Shown: positions 12,001-22,329, counted from the stretch's first letter. The stretch is DNA of 64,000 nt from Patella vulgata (GCF_932274485.2 NC_065881.2:59778702-59842701), one strand, 5' to 3'. The notes: generated by a model not told the origin, from the letters alone. Numbers and translations: made by a program.

Positions 12001-14145
12001 CTGGTCGTTCTCGTTATTAACTATAACATTTCAAAAATAGATAATGCAAATTGAATATATTGAAAATTTACCACCATACCGTTCTAATCTATTTAAAATC
12101 TGAGCAATCAGATGGCATGAGAGTTGATTATGGTCTATTCATGTAAATAAATGTCTAATTGATAATTTACATAACATTAAGGCCCAAAGAAAGACCTGCA
12201 ATAAGCAGATTTAGCTCTTACATCATGCCTGTTTAACATTTAAAAACGCATCTTTAATTAACAATACTTTTATGATAAATTAATAAATGTATTATTAAAT
12301 AAAGCGATCAGACAATGTTAATGTTACATAATTGGATGAATAATTATATAATTTATAGGCACCTTATTAGATTGAAATACCAACTCTTCTTCCTCAACTG
12401 ATAAGATTAAATTATTTAAATCAAAAAATGCAATAGCCTAATATTATTGTTAAGATTAACTTATTTAATTGAAACAAAAATTGTAGGTTATATTTTTAAT
12501 GATTAATTTAATTACATGGAACAGTAAACCCATATCCTTAAATATTGACCGGCAGCTATTTTTAAATATTAATTTTTCTCCAGAACCGTGTTATTTCCTG
12601 AAAAGCCATACATCTCAGCATTGTAACAAAACCAACCTTATCAATATCGGAGCAAAATTGACTGAATTCTGTAACACCAACTGGCAGATCCCCTTTTTCG
12701 CGAAAGTTGGTCATTTGGCTTCAATTCTCAACCTATTTAACCATCAACATAACCATACAAACACATTACACATAGCTTGAATGGTTTATTTTCTGATGTT
12801 TGAAATACATAAAATTAAATAATTATGCTTAATTCAACTATACAAAATTAAAATCAATAATGATATAATACAATCAAACAATTTAAACCAAATCCCTTGT
12901 TGAGTATTAAAATAAAACAAATAAAATAATGAAAATAATAATATCCCCCCCTCCCCCCCCCCCCCCAAAAAAAATGGAATAAAAAAAAATAAAATATAAA
13001 TAAATAGATACATAAAATAAAATACTTTATCAATATATTAATGTCTAGTGTCTCAATATTTATACCCCCCCCCCCCCCCCACACACACACACAATATGAA
13101 AAGAAGTAAATAACATAAATAAAACATACAATTATTTATCAGTATCACAATAAATCAACATGAAATATATTTGCTTCACAAGCTGGCACTCCCCTAGGCC
13201 CCTAGGTAGCAAACAAAAGACGGGTACCACTACCAGTACGTTCTGCTGAAAATACAAAAGATTTTTAAAAAATTGTGTAATTAAAAGCTTATATATAGCC
13301 AACACAGCAATGTTATTATTCATACCAAACTGTATTTTATATATTTACGATTTATTAATGATCTGCAAGTATTATTTTACAAATTAATGAATTGAAAACT
13401 CTATTTTGCCGATTTTTAAAAGTAGGTCAAAGCTGTCAAACTTTGCCTTAACTGGACAACACACGTGTCGAGATTTTCATGAAATGTAATACTTATTTAT
13501 AATACAATATAATATCAAAATTATAAGATATTCATTTTTATTCTTACCTCGAACATTGCTTCTATTTCTCGTTACCATTTAACCAGATGATGCCACATTT
13601 AATACTACAAGAAAGCGCTAAATAAAAATATCGCTACTGGGCCTATAGTAAACAAACAGCGAGAACAGAAGACCGGAAGTGATTAACCACCTTTCTCGCC
13701 GTTTCACGCGTTTCGCAACATAACGTCGAGAATTCATGAGTCGGCAATCATACGGTATTATCTATGGTTTGGTGCAATATGTCTAGCCTCGTTCCTCGAG
13801 TCTCTTGCTAGAACTGGGGCTGAATTGATTATGGTACACTATTCGTGTACCAATGGTAAAATGTTTATTTTGTCTTAAATATTGGATATCAGAAGCCCAC
13901 ATTTTTCCGGTAAGATCACAGCATCAATGTTGATTTAAATTGACAAATAATTTGTGTTTTCAATGTTGAAGATTTTGGATGATATTGAGTTAGAGACTTA
14001 GCTACTTTAAGACACCCTTCCAAGTTCCTTCCTAACTTGGCCCATGGCCATACCAGACATTGAAGATAAAATACGATTTCTCACCCGTTTCTTCGTCATT
14101 CGAAATTCGATCTGATTTATGATGTTTCTTGTGTTTTTTACCCAT
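1..14145 (-). CDS. BRD9: BRD7/BRD9-like bromodomain protein (13 coding exons, 3' end outside window)
   Basis: Chromatin reader of the BRD7/BRD9 family, subunits of SWI/SNF remodellers (BRD9 in ncBAF, BRD7 in PBAF). Exons, 5' to 3': 14145-14085, 8962-8790, 8452-8235, 7151-7007, 6294-6184, 5191-5025, 4607-4490, 4197-4125, 3619-3509, 2913-2778, 2360-2183, 1676-1634, 131-1. All junctions are GT-AG and phases agree, giving about 555 residues so far (human BRD9 597, BRD7 651). The start MGKKHKKHHK matches the family N-terminus. Exon 2 has the KPLKLVLKV motif and a Lys-rich tract. The bromodomain (about residues 135-240) carries FFAFPVTDAIAPGY (ZA loop), HPMDF and NAMTYNRPETIYYK, with acetyl-lysine-binding Asn213. 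The DUF3512 region follows (SLGRFEAVPDNLSPEEI, LRKREDGSTTL, YKEDKRNKVTP, YLNYGPFSSYAP, YGDETG, LLDILTK). Exon 1 lies beyond a 5.1-kb intron full of transposons. Invertebrates usually have a single BRD7/9 gene, so the choice of BRD9 over BRD7 is soft; TDAIAPGY and TYNRP favour BRD9. Confidence 0.93.
174..445 (-). mobile_element. SINE A, 5'-truncated, with 16-bp target duplication
   Basis: AAATGGGGTTTAACGTCCTA, GACTGGGCTAATGAAGACC, TCCAACTGCCAAGGGTTCTT and a body ending ACCTTACCGGAAAA. The tRNA head is absent. Target duplication aataatatacaaaaaa at 158-173 and 446-461. It lies 43 bp into BRD intron 12. Confidence 0.85.
695..1194 (-). mobile_element. MITE P, 500 bp, TTAA-flanked
   Basis: It starts TTAAAGTAGCTAAGTCTCTA and ends TTTAGCTCCTTTAA; the ends are imperfect inverted repeats of about 24 bp. 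It is in BRD intron 12 and opposite in orientation to the copies at 9966 and 41093. TTAA at both ends suggests piggyBac-type insertion. Confidence 0.8.
1790..2200. repeat. Minisatellite spanning the BRD exon 11 splice donor
   Basis: About ten degenerate units of 25-45 bp, with cores like AGAGCTTCCCATGCTATTAG and AATAGAACTTACCACGCTAT. The last unit overlaps the end of exon 11 and its donor at 2182-2183. Units nearest the exon are most like it. Confidence 0.75.
5347..5602 (-). mobile_element. SINE B, full length, with 13-bp target duplication
   Basis: Reverse copy in BRD intron 5. It runs from a (GA)n tail and AAATGGGGTTTAACGTCC to a tRNA-like head ending in a C run. Target duplication tattcctgatgca at 5334-5346 and 5603-5615. 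Confidence 0.88.
5860..6135 (-). mobile_element. SINE B, diverged
   Basis: ACACAAACTAAGTCATTTC, CAGTGAGAGGTAACTGGAGG, CTTCTTGTCACATACAAG, CCACTTGACTCGTTGACAG follow the SINE B order. It is older than its neighbour at 5347. The tail lacks the standard TTTAACGTCC block. Confidence 0.7.
6395..6486 (-). repeat. SINE A fragment
   Basis: CTCAGACAGTGGCATATCC and CAAATTCTGACTGCTAAGGG parallel the SINE A body in reverse. It is strongly diverged and lies in BRD intron 4. Confidence 0.4.
6610..6996 (-). mobile_element. MITE Q adjoining a BRD splice donor
   Basis: Diverged but near full-length: GCATTATATACTAAATCTGC, GGCTTCAAATGTTATATAAA, ATAATCAAGACTTTGG, TTTTTAACTATTATAGCAAG, CATAATATATCTTTAA. Its outer TTAA lies at intron position +11 after the donor GTGAGA of BRD exon 4. 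Confidence 0.7.
7528..7803. repeat. Tandem repeat, about 110-bp unit, 2.5 copies
   Basis: ATGTTGTCTGTGTGTATA recurs at about 7538, 7637 and 7745, each followed by CAAACAACTAGCTC. The third unit is cut by a SINE A. It lies in BRD intron 3. Confidence 0.7.
7802..8174 (+). mobile_element. SINE A, full length, with 9-bp target duplication
   Basis: tRNA-like head with A box TGGCTAAGTGGG and B box TGTTCGATCCC. The body carries TTCGGATGATACG, CGAGGTACTGTGTATAC and AAAAGATCCCTTGGCAG, then GTAGGACGTTAAACCCCATT and an (ATTTC)n tail. Target duplication tctatgtaa at 7793-7801 and 8175-8183. It landed in the last unit of a local tandem repeat. Confidence 0.9.
9070..9300. repeat. Short duplication
   Basis: ACCATTTCTACACCATGCAA and CAGATTCAT occur at about 9073 and 9250, followed in both by a GTAA(A/G)AAATACACC block. 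It lies in BRD intron 1. Confidence 0.5.
10192..13766. mobile_element. 3.57-kb DNA transposon with 29-bp perfect terminal inverted repeats
   Basis: The ends are exact inverted copies over 29 bp, beginning CATAGATAATACCGTATGAT. Weaker inverted similarity continues for about 100 bp, including an ACTTCCGGTCT block on both sides. It is flanked by a 7-8 bp target duplication, (g)gtttggt, at 10184-10191 and 13766-13773. The empty site can be read from other MITE P copies. The size of the duplication fits hAT-, P- or Merlin-type insertion, but no transposase domain was recognised, so the superfamily is open. A MITE Q lies inside at 11967-12236. Poly-C runs occur at about 12945-12966 and 13065-13080. 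Confidence 0.75.
11967..12236 (+). mobile_element. MITE Q copy inside the 3.57-kb element
   Basis: It matches MITE Q in order: ATTATGTAAGATTTAGATAA, GTTGATTATGGTCTATTCA, AAAGAAAGACCTGCAATAAG, then TTAGCTCTTACATCATG and TTAA. The middle is shortened relative to the 30.7-kb copy. Confidence 0.7.
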
Positions 14146-14836
14146 TTCTTTAGCTATCTTGTTTTATTTTCTTTTGTTTATTTTCGAGACTCTTTATTTT
14201 CGTTCACCGAACACTTCCGGCTTTTTTGGATAAGTTTAAAAAGGGACGTGAATCAAGCGGAGTCTGTATATGGACCGGCACGGATACTTATATTTCGATT
14301 CCTAATAATATTATTAAAGAAACGATTTCTTTTATGAACGTTTGCTATAGAAATTGGGTTACAAGTGATAGATAACTTTTTTAAGTTTATACCAACATCC
14401 TAGTTGATTTACTACACGGCGGTTTGGCGGATTTGTATCCATAGTTTAGACGAAATGGGTCTTTGTAGTCTTGGTTATCATGACTTATGGTTTGTATACG
14501 TTTGTTTGTCCAAGACTACGTCATAAACTTCCTTCTCACCAAGTAAACAACATGTGAATTTGTGAATGAAACGATGTCTCTCAACATTTTACAAGGGCAG
14601 AGAGTATGATAATAATTTTGTGTATTGAAATTAATTGATACCGAAATAGTATATGTTTTAGACGTTGTGGAATATATAGGAGGTGAGAATATAACCTTTG
14701 TTACTAAAAGAAACTCGTACAACAATTTATGTCTAATATAGGCCTATAATAAATGATGTAAACTGACTTGTCAATGTCATACTCATACCACTACCAGGAT
14801 CTATTATATAGCTGATGTAATCAGGGAAATGTAATT
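14146..14836. other. BRD upstream region
   Basis: Directly upstream of the BRD start codon. It must contain the BRD 5' UTR and promoter, but I see no clear TATA, CCAAT or GC box arrangement and no repeat. Confidence 0.3.
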
Positions 14837-14897
14837 TAATGGGGTTTATAACGTCCCACTTTTCAACACCAATCGGGCTAATGAACGCAGACATATT
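14837..14897 (-). repeat. SINE A tail fragment
   Basis: TAATGGGGTTTATAACGTCC then CACCAATCGGGCTAATGAA: the 3' end of SINE A in reverse, just outside the pogo-like element. Confidence 0.55.
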
Positions 14898-14924
14898 ATA
14901 TAAATTTATATGTTATTATAATTA

Positions 14925-16080
14925 CAGTAAACTTCGCCTTCGCATAAGTCGGGGGGGGGGGGGGATGTCTGAATGGTTAGCGTGCACGCGGTGTATCATA
15001 AAGTCTGTCATTGAGTCGACTGGCGTGGTTTCGAATCCCCGGTTGTACGTGACAAGGAGTAGGGTTGCATGTCCAACCTCGTGGGTTTTCTCCGGGTCCT
15101 CTGGTTTCCTCCCACTGCTAAAGACGCCTATGCGCAAGCGAATTATTGTAATAAATTTTTTTTAAAAATCCATATGTTAGTCCCGAAATGACCTAGTTTG
15201 TGTCGAGTGGTCGTTAAACCCCATTTCTCTCTCTCTCGCATAAGTCGGATCTAAATAGACTGACCAATTTTATCCGAGTTAATTGAAGATCCGAGTTAGC
15301 CGAACACCTAGTTCAGCTCTGAACGTAGGTCTCATTATTGCCTTGTACGTTCAGGAACCGTCCTATTGAATTTTTGTCGAAATAAAATCGGTTCCCAGTC
15401 AATTTTACTGGGCAACTTTTGTACTGCTAAACGGTCGTGTGTCAGTCTCAGTGAACGCCCGAACAATGTAAAGGAACATTTTAGTGAGAAAATAAGACCT
15501 GGCTTACCTTGCTAGAGTCAGTATGTGCAACACAACATACTGATAAAAATCTGTCCCCTTCTGCTAAATGATTTTGATGTCTAGATGTGGGGTGGCGTAC
15601 TGATTTACGTGGCTTTGTCATATAAGACAAAACGAAATTAAGGTAAGCTTGGGTGGGAAAAAATTAGAATCGCTGAGAAACTTGAACAGTCAATTATTGC
15701 TTTGCCTAGCCCAATTACAATCAAATTATTTCAAAAATTCCAATTTCGTTTCGTCTTATATGGCCGAGTTGCGCAAATTTGTGCGCTGCCCTGTATTTGG
15801 ATTTCAATAGCGTCAGCTAGACGGAGGGGGACATATTTTTAACAGCATGTTGTGAACATACTGCCAATCTGACTTAGGTTAGGCGTAGGAAAAAAGCCAG
15901 AATTAGATCAAATGGACCGTCCATTTTGGTCCGAATTGAACGAAGATCCGACTTAGGAAATCCGACTTACGCGCAGAAATTTAATAAGAAAAACTTGCAG
16001 GATCAAAGGGTCCAAATGATTTTCTCTTGAGTTGAGTGAAGATCCGACTTATACGAATCCGACTTATGCAAGGTTTACTG
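14925..16080. mobile_element. Pogo/Tigger-like non-autonomous transposon with an inserted SINE B
   Basis: Ends CAGTAAACTTCGCCTTCGCA and, inverted, CAGTAAACCTTGCATAAGTC, flanked by TA on both sides (14923-14924, 16081-16082). CAGTA-type ends with TAAGTCGGA subrepeats are typical of pogo/Tigger elements. GATCCGACTTA blocks repeat inside. Without the SINE it is about 860 bp, and no transposase is seen. Confidence 0.7.
14953..15236 (+). mobile_element. SINE B, full length, with 12-bp target duplication
   Basis: It has a poly-G start, then tRNA-like A box TGTCTGAATGGTTAGCG and B box GGTTTCGAATCCCCGG. The body ends TCGTTAAACCCCATTTCTC with a (TC)n tail. The target duplication cgcataagtcgg is exact at 14941-14952 and 15237-15248. 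It lies inside the pogo-like element. Confidence 0.88.
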
Positions 16081-16176
16081 TATGTAATAACTATTGAATG
16101 TTTCTAGAGTGCATTTTGGACCAAAAAATCCCTGACATGTTTTTTTTTCATTAAGCTTACTGTGTGAGCCATCTAA

Positions 16177-16553
16177 TTAAAGGGACATTATGGGAGATTA
16201 GATAAAGAGTTGACAATTCTGGCTATACTAGTTAAAAAATACATGTAGATAACGTAAATAGAGTATGCTGAAAATTTCTTCACTCTGAACCAAGATATTA
16301 GCTTTTGAATTTAAGGCTAGCCTTGATCATCATTACTAAAGTCGGTACGATAAAAAAAAAGTCCTGATTATCCATTTTTACGTTTAATTATTTTTTAAAA
16401 AATGTATTCCAATCCTCTAAATACCGCAGGCTAGCGATGGCACCGAGAGTTGATAAGATAATTAATGTCTAATAAATAATTTAGATAACATTTCAGGCCT
16501 AAAGAAAGACCTGCAATAGGCAGATATATAGCTCTTGCATAATATATGTTTAA
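16177..16553 (+). mobile_element. MITE Q, TTAA-flanked
   Basis: Copy between BRD and SLC52A, starting TTAAAGGGACATTATGGGAG and ending with ATAATATATGTTTAA. The internal order is as in the 30.7-kb copy. Confidence 0.8.
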
Positions 16554-17188
16554 TATACAATAAATCAGTGTTTTTGATTTACTGGGAAACTGAAAAAACC
16601 CATACAACTCGGTGCTATAGATCTGATATCTCTGAATATTCAGAATAGATGTCACAGTAAAATATTGCCCCAAATAATAAAACTTTTTCATAAATTTGTT
16701 TGAGTATATTTAAAACCAGTGATCCTGATATAGGTAAACATACACATGAACAGCTATGTCAGAATATATCCATAAATTATTATCAACCCAAATAAAAATT
16801 TAAAATTACTCTGGCGAATTTACATTTATAGATTTTACAAGAGATAACTTTTTATTAGTTATTTGAAAATTTTACATTGTGATGACAGGATGGCTCAGAC
16901 AGTATAGAGACAGTGACACCATCTAATCTTTTTTTTGTCTTCAATTTCAAGAATAATCTAGTGATCTTGTAAAATATTGCCTACTGAACTATTCATTCGG
17001 TCCAAACAGTTCTGTAGGTCAAAGCCCCTAAGAAAATATTATATAGCAACAACTCAGCAGATTTCATAATTTTAAAATGCTTAATTCAAGTTTTTGTGAA
17101 ATTTCAGATATCAGGACATAATACCTCTCCAAATCTATTGTATATCTGCATAGAATTTACTTGACTAGGAAGAAAGAGAATAATCAAA
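16554..17188. other. SLC52A upstream region
   Basis: Unique AT-rich sequence. A pyrimidine tract and AG at about 17098-17107 may be the acceptor of a 5' UTR exon. No promoter motif is clear. Confidence 0.3.
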
Positions 17189-20100
17189 ATGGGATGTGAC
17201 ATTGCTTCAAAGGACATAAATGTTGTTGTGTACATTCTTGTTGCTGTATTTGCTATTTCATCATGGGTAGACATCAATGGTTTGTGGGTAGAGTTGCCAA
17301 TATTGGTACAGAAGTTACCAGAACAATGGAATTTACCTTCCTACATGGCAATCATTATTCAAATTGCCAACATTGGACCTTTGGCTTTTACAATTTCAAA
17401 TTATTTCTGGCCAAGTAAGGTGAAAGAAACGCCTGTCATTTATGTCATAATTACAGTAGGCGCCATTGCATGCCTTCTTCTTGCCTTCTTTTGGAATACA
17501 GTGACAATGATCGCAGGAAATTTACATAGCACCGCTTTACTAACTCTACAGTTCTTCCTGGCAATAGTTGATTGCACATCATCTGTGGCATTTTATCCTT
17601 TCATGGCATTATTTAAACCGCAATACATGACAGCACTATTTATTGGAGAAAGCCTTAGTGGACTTTTACCAAGTATGTTGGCGTTGGGACAGGGAGCTGG
17701 ACAAATGAAATGTGTCAATTCTACTTCTACGAAAAATATCACCATCAATGGAACTGTTGTTAATATGACTACAGAATATAATGTGTTTCCAGTGTACGAG
17801 CAACCTAAATTCTCAATTGAAATATTCTTCTTTGTTTTGTTTGGCATGATGATATTAAGTGGTGTAGCCTTTACATTGTTAAATTATTTACCATATTGCC
17901 AAAAAGAGCACTTGTCTGAAACAGACAGTATCGGAACTAGTTCAGATATTGCTGAAACAGAAGACACATATGAACTCAGTGATAATCACGATAGGTTTTT
18001 TATAAATGCTGCTAGCGAGAATGATTCTCAATCTGCGTTACTTTCCGGGCGTGTAAAGAAACAGATAGCCATTCAGGGAGAAAAAACAGACCATGTAAAT
18101 GAAAAGACGTACGAACAAACAATATCAGCGTTTCGATTTACTGTTTTAGCTATGATGACAGCTTGGATAAATGCTCTTATGAATGGGACAATGCCTTCAA
18201 TACAGGCTTATTCTTGCCTTCCTTATGGAAATGATCCCTATCACTTTGCAGTAAGTTTGAGTAACATTGCCTGTCCCTTATCTTGTTTTCTGGCATTTTT
18301 TGTTCAAGTGACTTCATTAAGTAAGCTGCTGATTTTAACACTAGTTGGAAGTGGATTTGCTAGCTATATTATGGCTATGGCTGTGATGAGTCCATCACCT
18401 TTATTAATTGATAAACCAGCTGGTGCACCGTTAATTGTAAGTAGATGTAATATAATAACATTAATATATATATATATTTTAATGAAGTGGATATAATTCA
18501 AAAAAAGATAATGAAAGATGAATATATTCAAAATTTCAGTCATTTATTACAAAATTCTGAGCAAAGTTATGAATGGCTACTTATGTTTCAGACAGCGAAT
18601 ACAATTAAGTTTGTTTTACTTTAAATGCAAATAAGGCTGTTAATATATAAGAATAGAAAGCTGTGTACATCTATATTGTCAAGCCTTTTATTGGCAGTCT
18701 CTGTGATTGTCATGCATTTTTGGCCAGTCAAACAAGCGTTTAACTCAGATATGGTGGGTATTATCTAATCCACTCAAAATCCAAGCCATCCGGTGCTCTA
18801 GAGAGTTGATTATGAGATTGTCATGTGAATAAATGTCTAAATAATGACTTTTGTAATATTTGAATTCACGAAAACGTCCTACAATCGGCAAAATTATATA
18901 ATGCCCCTTTAAGTGAACTTTTGATAAATGATTTTTAGTAAATTATTAAACTAATAAATGTCTTAGACCAATTTGTTGTTTTACATTTGTATACTACATG
19001 TAAGTCAATTGCAAAGTTTGATATAAATGAGTATCAAATTAATATAAACTGATGAACAGACTTAAATATGCATTATGCAAGAGCAAAATCTGCTTATTAC
19101 AAGTCTTTCTTTAGGCCTGAAATGTTATCTAAATTATCAACTAGACATTAATTAACTTATCCAGACCATAATAAACTCTCGATGTCAAGGCTAGCCTTCA
19201 ATGTTGGCTGGATTAGATTCCTATATGCCGCTAACGGCCGTTGATAATTAAATCAAAAAAAGTGGATAATCGAGACTAAGCTGTTTATATTAATGATTTT
19301 AGTAATGATGACCGAGATATGCCAAAATTTCACCCGCTTCTTTCTCGGCTCATAGTGGATCAATTTGACTGAAATTTTCGGCAAATTACCTTTACACTAT
19401 CTAGTTTTTAACTATTATAGCGAGAACTGCCATGTCGTTATCTTATCTCCCATAATGTATCTTTAAAAAATAGTCTTCAAAAAGACATTTGGGTATAATT
19501 TCATGAATGACTCCAATCAAATTGTTAAGCTATAATTGTAAATTCTACCCTGCACTATTTCAAGTCTATTCTGCACTATTTCATGTCAAGTCTATTCTGC
19601 ACTATTTCAAGTCAAGTCTATTCTCCACTGTTTCAAGTCTATTCTCCACTGGTAGTCATACTAGAATTTTATCCTATCTTTTTTCATGTTCATGCATAAA
19701 TGTGTCATGTTCGTAATCTTGAGAATTTAAAGGATTAACCAAGTTCGTGCCAGTGTGATACAAGAACAGATTAATTTGGTGTATTTCATTAATGAAATGT
19801 TATGAGTAGAATATGAATTAGAATATGATGTTAAGAGTTCATAGAGAAGAATCCCATTCTCTAAAGTCAGTCTTGCTATCCAATATTCAACTCGGTCATC
19901 ACCTCATGTAATAATAATGTCTTCAGTCACCTGGGTGTCATAAAGTAGATCACTGGATTTTCAAATAAAATTGTTCAAATTGTTTTCAAGGGATACTTAG
20001 AAACATTTCTACTTTAAGCCATGATATAAATTAAGGCAATTGTTTTTTAACATTAATTTTTTAATTTTGTTATTACTTTTTATTTAATACTGTATTAAAC

Positions 20101-20874
20101 AAAACCATATGAAAATAACAAGTGTACCGGTACTGATAGTAATATTAGGCCTATTGTTAAATTCCTTTTTTTTTGTTAAAACTTTATAAACTTTTCTGGG
20201 GATCTCGTAGCTAAGTGGGCTTGCTAGCCTTGAGGTCGGGTGTTCGATCCCTGCATTGGCCGAGAAAATTCATCCAGATTTTCCGGTGTGGTTCCCCCTT
20301 GTCAGTGATGCAGGACGGAGGGTCTGACAAGGACAGCTGTCTAGTCCTTCGGAAGATACAAAAAAACGAGGTCCCGTGTATACATTGGAATGCACGTAAA
20401 AGATCCCTTGGCAGTCCGAATTCGATATAAGAGTAGGCAATAGTGCCACGGCCCGGGCAAAATAAACATTTTACCATGGGTATACGTTGCCCAATTTGCG
20501 TCAATTTCTAGGTACAAAAGAATAGAGATATTTCTTGTCTAGACTACTTTAGGATATGATATCGTGGGTACTGGGTATTTGATAAAACCTAAGATCAAGA
20601 TCTAAGATACATGTAATCCACACTTCAATCTGTGTGAAAATCCTTTATCTCAATGTTAGCTTTTTTGTTTCAGGTGACGGCATGGGTCTTGATGTCATTC
20701 ATATTAACTTACACTAAAGTGTCTGTGGCATCAGGCTTTCGTATTGGTGGAAGAAAAGCATTATTATGGTGTGGTGTATTTACACAGATTGGGTCAGCAG
20801 TTGGAGCATTAGTTATATTTATCTTGATCAATGTTCAACATTATTTTCAACAAGCAGAAATGTGTAAATCTTGA
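17189..20874 (+). CDS. SLC52A: Riboflavin transporter, SLC52A family (2 coding exons, 482 aa)
   Basis: Plasma-membrane riboflavin (vitamin B2) uptake carrier of the SLC52A/RFT family. Exons 17189-18436 and 20674-20874 join in phase 0 (donor GTAAGT, acceptor TTTCAG), giving 482 aa (human SLC52A3 469). The N-terminus has SSWVDINGLWVELPILV then LPSYMAIIIQIANIGP, as in human RFTs. DCTSSV (about 128-133), GESLSGLLP (153-161), NGTMPSIQAYSCLPYG (332-347), MAVMSPSPLL (397-406) and, in exon 2, ALLWCG...QIGSAVGAL are family signatures. Hydrophobicity suggests about 11 membrane segments, with a large hydrophilic loop at about 236-310. Four N-glycosylation sequons cluster at N177, N183, N187 and N192, consistent with an external loop. 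Without splicing, translation would run 19 codons into the intron and stop. A pyrimidine-AG at 17105-17107 suggests that a spliced 5' UTR segment begins at 17108. Vertebrate paralogue (A1/A2/A3) cannot be assigned. Confidence 0.95.
18730..18920 (+). repeat. MITE Q-like diverged fragment
   Basis: Shares GAGTTGATTATG, GTGAATAAATGTCTAA and an ending close to TTATATAATGCCCCTTTAAG, in Q order. It lies in the SLC52A intron, 140 bp before the better copy at 19062. Confidence 0.45.
19062..19466 (-). mobile_element. MITE Q, TTAA-flanked
   Basis: Reverse-orientation copy in the SLC52A intron. It carries AAGTCTTTCTTTAGGCCTGA and ends CTCCCATAATGTATCTTTAA. Confidence 0.8.
20200..20456 (+). mobile_element. 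SINE A, 3'-deleted, joined to MITE P sequence
   Basis: Has the head (GGGGATCTCGTAGCTAAGTG, TGTTCGATCCC) and body to GCCACGGCCCGGGC. It then changes abruptly to AAAATAAACATTTTACCATG and TGCGTCAATTTCTAGG, which are two pieces of MITE P. It is in the SLC52A intron. Confidence 0.75.
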
Positions 20875-22321
20875 TAAAATTGATAACATTATTCAATATT
20901 TATTTCCATCTACATTATATCATATAATGATAGGTTGATTGATTTGAATTATCAATGAACTTGTTGCACTTGCAGAAGCTGTCTAAGATTTAGCAAGGTA
21001 CCTTTTGATAAAAGTTGATTTATGCTTGCTATGTGTAAAAATAGTCCAAATACATTAGCTTACATTACATGTAAGTTTTAGCTCACATATGTGGGGTTGT
21101 TTGTATGCGATCTTTGAATGTGCTTAACATGACTAGGTTACACAAATCTTTGAAGGAATTCCATCATTTTGTTGCATGAGTGATGTCATCATCACAACGA
21201 TCACTTACCACTGTATCTAGGCACTCACAGACTTACAAAAAACTGTGAGTTTGTATTACTGCGAAAAAGTACCTCAGAAATTCTGATAGTTGTACAACCT
21301 GTTGTATTTAATTGTCAGATGACTGAAAATGCTAAAGACTGAGAATTTACCTGACCTGTACATGTAGATATACTGCATACTGGTAATCCAAACTACATTT
21401 CACCCCAAATATTGTCTGCGAAACTAGTGGAAGTGGAGTTATAACTAAATGAAACCAATGATGACTACTGATATTATATTGTTAGTCCCAATTCATTTGT
21501 TAAGTTGTTGAAATTTTAGCCTGTTTGTAATATTATTATTATGCACTCAATAGAGAAGAGTGTTGACACAATCTGTTATGTTATGTTGTGTATGTTGAGG
21601 ATTAACTGTTATATGTGAGGATATTAACAATTATATTAATTCCTATTATGTGGGAGTGGAAAAGTTATTTATTATTACATTAAAATAAGCTTTAAACTGG
21701 TATAATATACCATTCAAACAAACTAAACACAAACTCAATTTCCTATTCAAAGGCGTTGGGGAAAGAATGTTATGGTCTGAATATATTGTTATCTTTTTCT
21801 TCACAAACACAAAGTGGATTTATCTGATTTGCCCCATTTTGTTGTTGTTTTATATCTGATAATAAAGTTTAAAAAAGAGTATCCTTTCATTTACGCTTTA
21901 CAATATGTAATCAGAGTTACCCAGTTTATCACATTTTTAAATCTTTTTATCAGAACCTTTGATGTTTTTTTTTTTTATACCTTAGAATTTGGACTCACTT
22001 GATTAAAGTTTGTGCTCATGATTAAGTAGTGACATGTAATAAGATAATCTACACACAGCTCCCATCTATGTTTAATTGTTTTTTGAAATGATACAAAAAA
22101 AAAGACTAAAAGTTTATATTAATTTGTTCAATTTCAGTATTAACTGTGTAGGGTTAAGTCCTTAAATTAATAACCCAGTTATATTACTTGAGAATGACAA
22201 GAGGAACTTGTTGAAACATAGTGTGAAATAAACCTAGTGATTGTTTTCCATATAAATTTGTTTTATATCATATGTTCAGTTACTAAATGCTATAAGGATT
22301 TCAATAACCTAGTTAGCATAT

Positions 22322-22329
22322 GTTAAACC

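Larger units (their letters stand above)
9966..14010 (+). mobile_element. MITE P copy split by a nested 3.57-kb element (BRD intron 1)
   Basis: The two halves (9966-10191 and about 13767-14010) match the two halves of the uninterrupted MITE P at 41093-41558: start TTAAAGGAGCTAAATCGCTA, end GAGACTTAGCTACTTTAA. TTAA sits at both outer ends. The halves abut a 3.57-kb insertion bounded by the repeat gtttggt. The right end lies about 75 bp from BRD exon 1. Confidence 0.85.

Noticed and set aside
12499-12780. 93-codon open frame inside the 3.57-kb element
   Set aside because: No similarity to any transposase or host domain that I recognise, and no splice-site support.
13132-13555. Tiny two-exon gene (MFE plus a spliced segment) in the 3.57-kb element
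   Set aside because: Splice-like motifs are present, but the product is about 40 residues with no known similarity; chance is likely.
14839-15165. 108-codon open frame
   Set aside because: It is the SINE B body read in one frame; the same peptide text appears in other SINE B copies in the window.
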